From Bondarzewia mesenterica (Eukaryota > Basidiomycota > Agaricomycetes > Russulales > Bondarzewiaceae): a DNA stretch of 11,492 bases. The notes below the pieces were generated by a model that saw only the letters and a program-made list of their open reading frames with translations, was not told the DNA's origin and ran no database searches. The first letter of the stretch is position 1, and every line of letters begins with the position of its first letter. Positions 8,485 to 11,492 of the stretch are shown here, piece by piece. The position numbers and the translations under genes were made by a program. Location: assembly GCA_004802705.1 (NCBI GenBank), contig SGPL01000696.1, positions 1 through 11,492 on the forward strand. The letters run 5' to 3'.

Positions 8485-9222
8485 GCCGAAGACACTCATG
8501 CGGGCTCAAATTACCCTCCAATCCCTCGGTTCAAGTCTACGCGCGAATATGAGCGGTCGGGAGATGACAAGCTCCCGTTCATCCTAACGTATGCTGAGAT
8601 GAAGCTGTTGGGCATCGCGTGCGTCAGTATTTTTGCGTCGTGTGACCATCCGTTGTATTAATTATGGGTTTTCAGGTCAGTTTTTTTCGTCGATGGTGCA
8701 TTTCGTTTTCGTATTTGCGTCTACGTGCCTTATGTACGCGCCTTAAATTTGACGGCTACAGCTTACGATTTGTTCATCATCAATGTAAGTATGTCCGTCC
8801 TATTCGTGCTCCGGTACGCGCTGAAACGATGGTTTCAAGCCCGTGGCTACTATGCTTCAATTTCACCTGTACGGGGCGGAACCTCGCCCTGCTGGGCTCG
8901 AGGGCTTCGTCAAAGCTGCCGCCAACATTGGTAGCGTCATTGGCCAATCTGCTTTTGGCGAGGGCGATGTCTCATCATCTCGATGGGCAAAACGCTAACC
9001 TTGCCACAGGTTACATGGCCGACCGGTTCGGTCGTAAAAGCGATATATGCGCATCATCACTTCTTTTCCCTTTATCTCATTGTCATCCCATCTATTTTGC
9101 ATGTCTGTCTTGGCCGGGCCTGACGCCCGTTGGTTTGCATCGATCACCTCGCGCGCCGTGCAGAGGCAAGGAACTAATGCTAATCATCTTTGCCACCATC
9201 CTTTGCATATCTGATCCAACTG
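8485..9222 (+). pseudogene. Phosphate:H+ symporter (MFS, PHS family), N-terminal part, damaged
   Basis: N-terminal part of a PHO84-like phosphate transporter, helices 1 to about 3. Exon pieces: 8485-8618, 8676-8695 (20 nt), 8762-8784 (23 nt), 8840-8957, 9010-9049 and 9166-9222. Joined, they give DDKLPFILTYAEMKLLGIA, SVFFVDAYDLFIIN, PVATMLQFHLYGAEPRPAGL, EGFVKAAANIGSVIGQSAFG, YMADRFGRK and GKELMLIIFATILCISDPTG. The D.YDLF..N and GYMADRFGRK motifs are family signatures; the latter is the MFS loop 2-3 motif. Defects: no in-frame ATG (TAA at 8482-8484 just upstream); intron 8958-9009 begins GCGAGG rather than GT; one extra A at 9036-9039 shifts the frame after FGRK; the donor at 9049-9054 reads GCGCAT. 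The fragment ends at a normal GTGAGG donor (9223), after which the transporter sequence is found only on the other strand. I call it a pseudogene fragment. Confidence 0.87.
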
Positions 9223-9304
9223 GTGAGGACCTCTTTCCTTCCGATGTCCATTAGGGCTCACAGTAAAAACTGCGCTGCTCAAACGATATCGTGAATAGCT
9301 TTAC

Positions 9305-9573
9305 CTCCGTCGACTTTGCTGGTCTTGCCCTCGTCGTTCATGACGTGCTTGTAACATGCGAGGACGATGATCTTGACCAAGCTGCCTGCGAGACTGCCCC
9401 ATCCTTGATTAGCGAAGATGTAGGATAGCATTGTGTCCCGCTTTGCGAAGGTTCGCGCGATCGGAGGTCACGGAGGCCGACATCGGGCGGTCGTTGCCCA
9501 CGCCGATGCCCAGAATTATGCGGAACACACCAAGGTATATGAGGGCTGAATTAGGGGAGAGGGAATTTGGGAG
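9305..9573 (-). pseudogene. Phosphate transporter middle exon, inverted, one frameshift
   Basis: On the - strand, this encodes the part of the transporter that should directly follow DPTG at 9222: SLSPNSALIYLGVFRIILGI, GVGNDRPMSASVTSDRANLR, then after a frameshift MLSYIFANQGWG, ACYKHVMNDEGKTSKVDG. The region corresponds to helices 4-5 and the loop after them. The usual GVGGDYPMSAS motif reads GVGNDRPMSAS, so the Gly-Asp-Tyr core, including residues needed for transport in the family, is changed. One extra base at about 9435 breaks the frame between KAG and TML. The exon ends at 9305 with an intact GTAAAG donor (9304-9299), so the inverted block carries part of the next intron. The rest of the gene does not follow on either strand here. 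Together with 8485-9222 it forms one broken gene. Confidence 0.87.
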
Positions 9574-9911
9574 CCTTATAGTCTCTCAATTCGGAATCTG
9601 ATTATATGTGCAGGCTTCATAACAGTGTTCAACCAGACCATGTTTTAGAATTATAGAGTGTCATCCCAACGCGCTTGATTTTATCTACATTCCATCGGTT
9701 GGGTGTATCTGTGGGGAGCAATACTCCATTGGATAACTGCTGCTCTGAATTGTACGTCTTGACTATTCCCCGAATCCTTTCATTTGTACTAAACGATTTC
9801 TTTCGTGCACCTAGGGTGTAATTTTCTCAAATACGTCACGCTGTTTTCATGCGACATATATATATATCTTGGGTCCACTGCCATCTGTCAGACGAACGAC
9901 TCATTGAAGAA
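9574..9911. other. Interval without a supported gene
   Basis: About 340 bp between the inverted transporter exon and the DUF7330 gene stop. I checked both strands for the missing transporter segment and did not find it. A (AT)6 microsatellite lies at 9856-9867. It should hold the 3' UTR of the - strand gene to its right. Confidence 0.5.
9856..9867 (+). repeat. (AT)6 microsatellite
   Basis: ATATATATATAT, about 45 bp beyond the stop codon of the - strand DUF7330 gene. Confidence 0.85.
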
Positions 9912-10985
9912 TTACATGCCCAAGACCTTCATGAACGAGCTCCAAACACCGGACGCAGAGCCCCTCTCCTCGACCTCATCGTCAAACTCCACTCTCACCG
10001 CCCCGTTCTTGGTGCCCACGTACGCATCGTCAACCTCTTCCGCGTCGCTCTCGGCTGTACTTTCCCTCGTCATTCCCAGTCCGCCACGCTAGAGGGCGCG
10101 GACCNACGAACACGACNGCGCGTCCCCCGCTCCTCGCGNAGCGTCGCCGCNCGNCGCTNGACGGCCTCCGAAAGCGTCATCCTCCCGTTGACGGTGTAAA
10201 GCGTGAGTTGCCCGTGGAAAGAGCTCGGAATCGTCAANGAAGTCGCGCCGTTGTGCGAGGCGAGGTGGATCGAGAGATGTGGACGAGGAGCAGGGCCGGA
10301 AGGATCCAAATGCTACATCAGCGTTCAACAATTCAGAAATATGTCAAACCCGTGTCCGTATGCTGCTGAGAGGACAGAACAGGTGGGTGAGGACACGTAC
10401 GACTCGAACGGAGACTCTGCCGTTGTGACCGAGGAACCTCATCCGTGCGCGTTCGCGCTTGACATCGAGGGGAACCTTGGCATCTGGATCACGAGTATCG
10501 TGCGCAGACTGCGATCCGCGCACCCACACTTCCGCGGTGACGCTCCCGTTGTGCGAGTCCAGCACGAGGTGGTCCGGGGTNGGGGTNGAGCCCGGGAGAG
10601 GGTGCACGCCGAGATCGAGGATGTATTTCTCCCGAATGGCNTTATTCTGTTTGCTGATGTTGAGGTAGTTTGTGGGCGGNAGGTCAGGTGGGGGCGGCGG
10701 TGCTCGGGGCTGAGCAGATGTGGAAGGCGATGGAGANGCGGCGGGTTCAGAGTCTTGGGAAGAAGGGGAATAGGGCGGAGGAAGCTGTGNGNNAGAATTG
10801 ANAGATGAGTTCGATATCGATGNATCANACAACTCGCACGGAAGCTGNGNCGGATANTCAGNGCAAANGAGGCCTACATGATCTGTTTCCTCCTCTAAAT
10901 CTGTACGCCTATGGGTCTCGGACCCTGCCTCGTTANCAGGTACAGCATCCTTGCTGATACGTATACTATCGTCAGGAATGATCAT
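9912..10985 (-). CDS. DUF7330-type protein, one frameshift
   Basis: A protein of about 325 aa resembling the DUF7330-type family common in Agaricomycetes; molecular function unknown. Exon 1 runs 10985-10401 (195 codons) and the intron 10400-10313 (88 nt, GTACGT..TGTAG) is in phase 0. Exon 2 runs 10312 to about 10076 and, after a one-base shift, 10073-9912 (TAA). The start MIIPDDSIRISKDAVP is the first ATG. Residues 1 to about 105 are polar and proline-rich with a PPPY motif (LPPPYSPSSQ) and a run of PPPPP. From PPTNYLNI on come the repeated beta-strand motifs of the family: DSHNGSVTAEVWVRG, GHNGRVSVRV, ASHNGAT and TVNGRMTLSEAV, then VADWG and GTKNGAVRVEF, ending SSFMKVLGM. A missing base near 10075 (VADW to GM) breaks the frame; Ns are common around it, so sequence error is as likely as mutation. 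Cysteines and membrane helices are scarce, which suggests a soluble protein. Confidence 0.78.
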
Positions 10986-11492
10986 CGNAGCTGTATTGGT
11001 NGGGATCCTATGAAAATCTTTGATTTCTCTGCNTGNGGAACAGAGGAAGNGAGAAGTGANNGGCCACGANCAGAAACGGTCCNTTATATGAGCTCAGGTC
11101 ACGGTANGCGCAGTCGGTTCAAAGCGTGCGCAGGNATTTATAATNCAGTTNAGCGCGCTGTCAAGATGAAGATGGNCCTGATATCGAAAGGCCACAGNGA
11201 TATATGNGCCGCATTCTGTGATGCAATGGGGGGCTGGANAAATTAGTTGGATGGTGCTGCGCCCGTNAACGTTCACTATGAATTGGNGCCAAAGCGACTC
11301 CCAATANNATTACGTAATTANNCGTGGCTTCGNNCACCCGNAGTCCTTTGAACTNTGAAATATTTTAACAAAGCATGNAGNACNGTAGGTGCAAACTGGT
11401 CTCNTGGAGAAGGTGTGGCTGCAGGAANAACTGATAAAGAGAACTGGAAGACAGCACTGGTCATGCGAAGGNGCGAAGNAGNACNNNNANNC
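10986..11492. other. Upstream region of the DUF7330 gene, N-rich
   Basis: About 500 bp with many single Ns and a short N-rich end. The only candidate signal is CATATAA on the - strand (11090-11084), about 100 bp upstream of the DUF7330 ATG. Open frames in this stretch (10911-11246 on +, 11094-11276 on -) have many unknown residues and no recognisable product. Confidence 0.45.

Noticed and set aside
8681..8687. Run of seven T suspected of causing a frameshift in the transporter fragment
   Set aside because: With the intron placed at 8619-8675 the seven T are in frame (SVFFVDAYDLF), so no error is needed.
1..11492. Transposon, CRISPR array, tRNA or rRNA genes
   Set aside because: No terminal repeats with a transposase or reverse-transcriptase frame, no regular spacer-repeat pattern, and no tRNA or rRNA core sequences were seen on either strand by eye.

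Overview
The window looks like genomic DNA of a filamentous basidiomycete, probably an Agaricomycete. The genes are split by many short GT-AG introns (about 50-90 nt). They include an NB-ARC/TPR NOD-like receptor of the agaricomycete type, a DUF7330-type protein, a Hint-type histidine triad protein and pieces of an MFS phosphate transporter. There is no bacterial operon structure. Single ambiguous bases (N) are dense at 5053-5270, 6400-7075 and 10105-11492, so this is draft-quality or polymorphic sequence.

Layout: (1) 3-362, + strand, the 3' end of a Hint/HNT1-type HIT protein. (2) 1583-2405, + strand, the C-terminal third of a phosphate:H+ symporter (PHS family of the MFS), with seven exon pieces still joined in frame but no 5' half. 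(3) 3690-4196, + strand, a tentative three-exon gene of unknown function. (4) 4813-7465, - strand, a near-complete five-exon NLR: N-terminal helical domain, NB-ARC with P-loop, and C-terminal TPRs made of 126-bp units. (5) 7889-8188, - strand, an unrecognised open frame with a CPMC motif. (6) 8485-9222, + strand, the N-terminal part of a PHS-type phosphate transporter. (7) 9305-9573, - strand, the next part of such a transporter, inverted relative to the first. (8) 9912-10985, - strand, a DUF7330-type protein with one frameshift.

The main unusual point is the phosphate transporter. Its N-terminal, middle and C-terminal parts are all in the window, in the wrong order and with the middle part inverted, and the NLR gene lies between the C-terminal and N-terminal pieces. 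Either one gene was broken up around an NLR locus, or two truncated copies lie side by side, or the assembly is chimeric. The second notable point is the NLR, with a nearly identical TPR array and an Asn in place of the usual Walker B Asp. The window shows no operon or pathway joining these genes. The remaining intervals hold no gene I can support.
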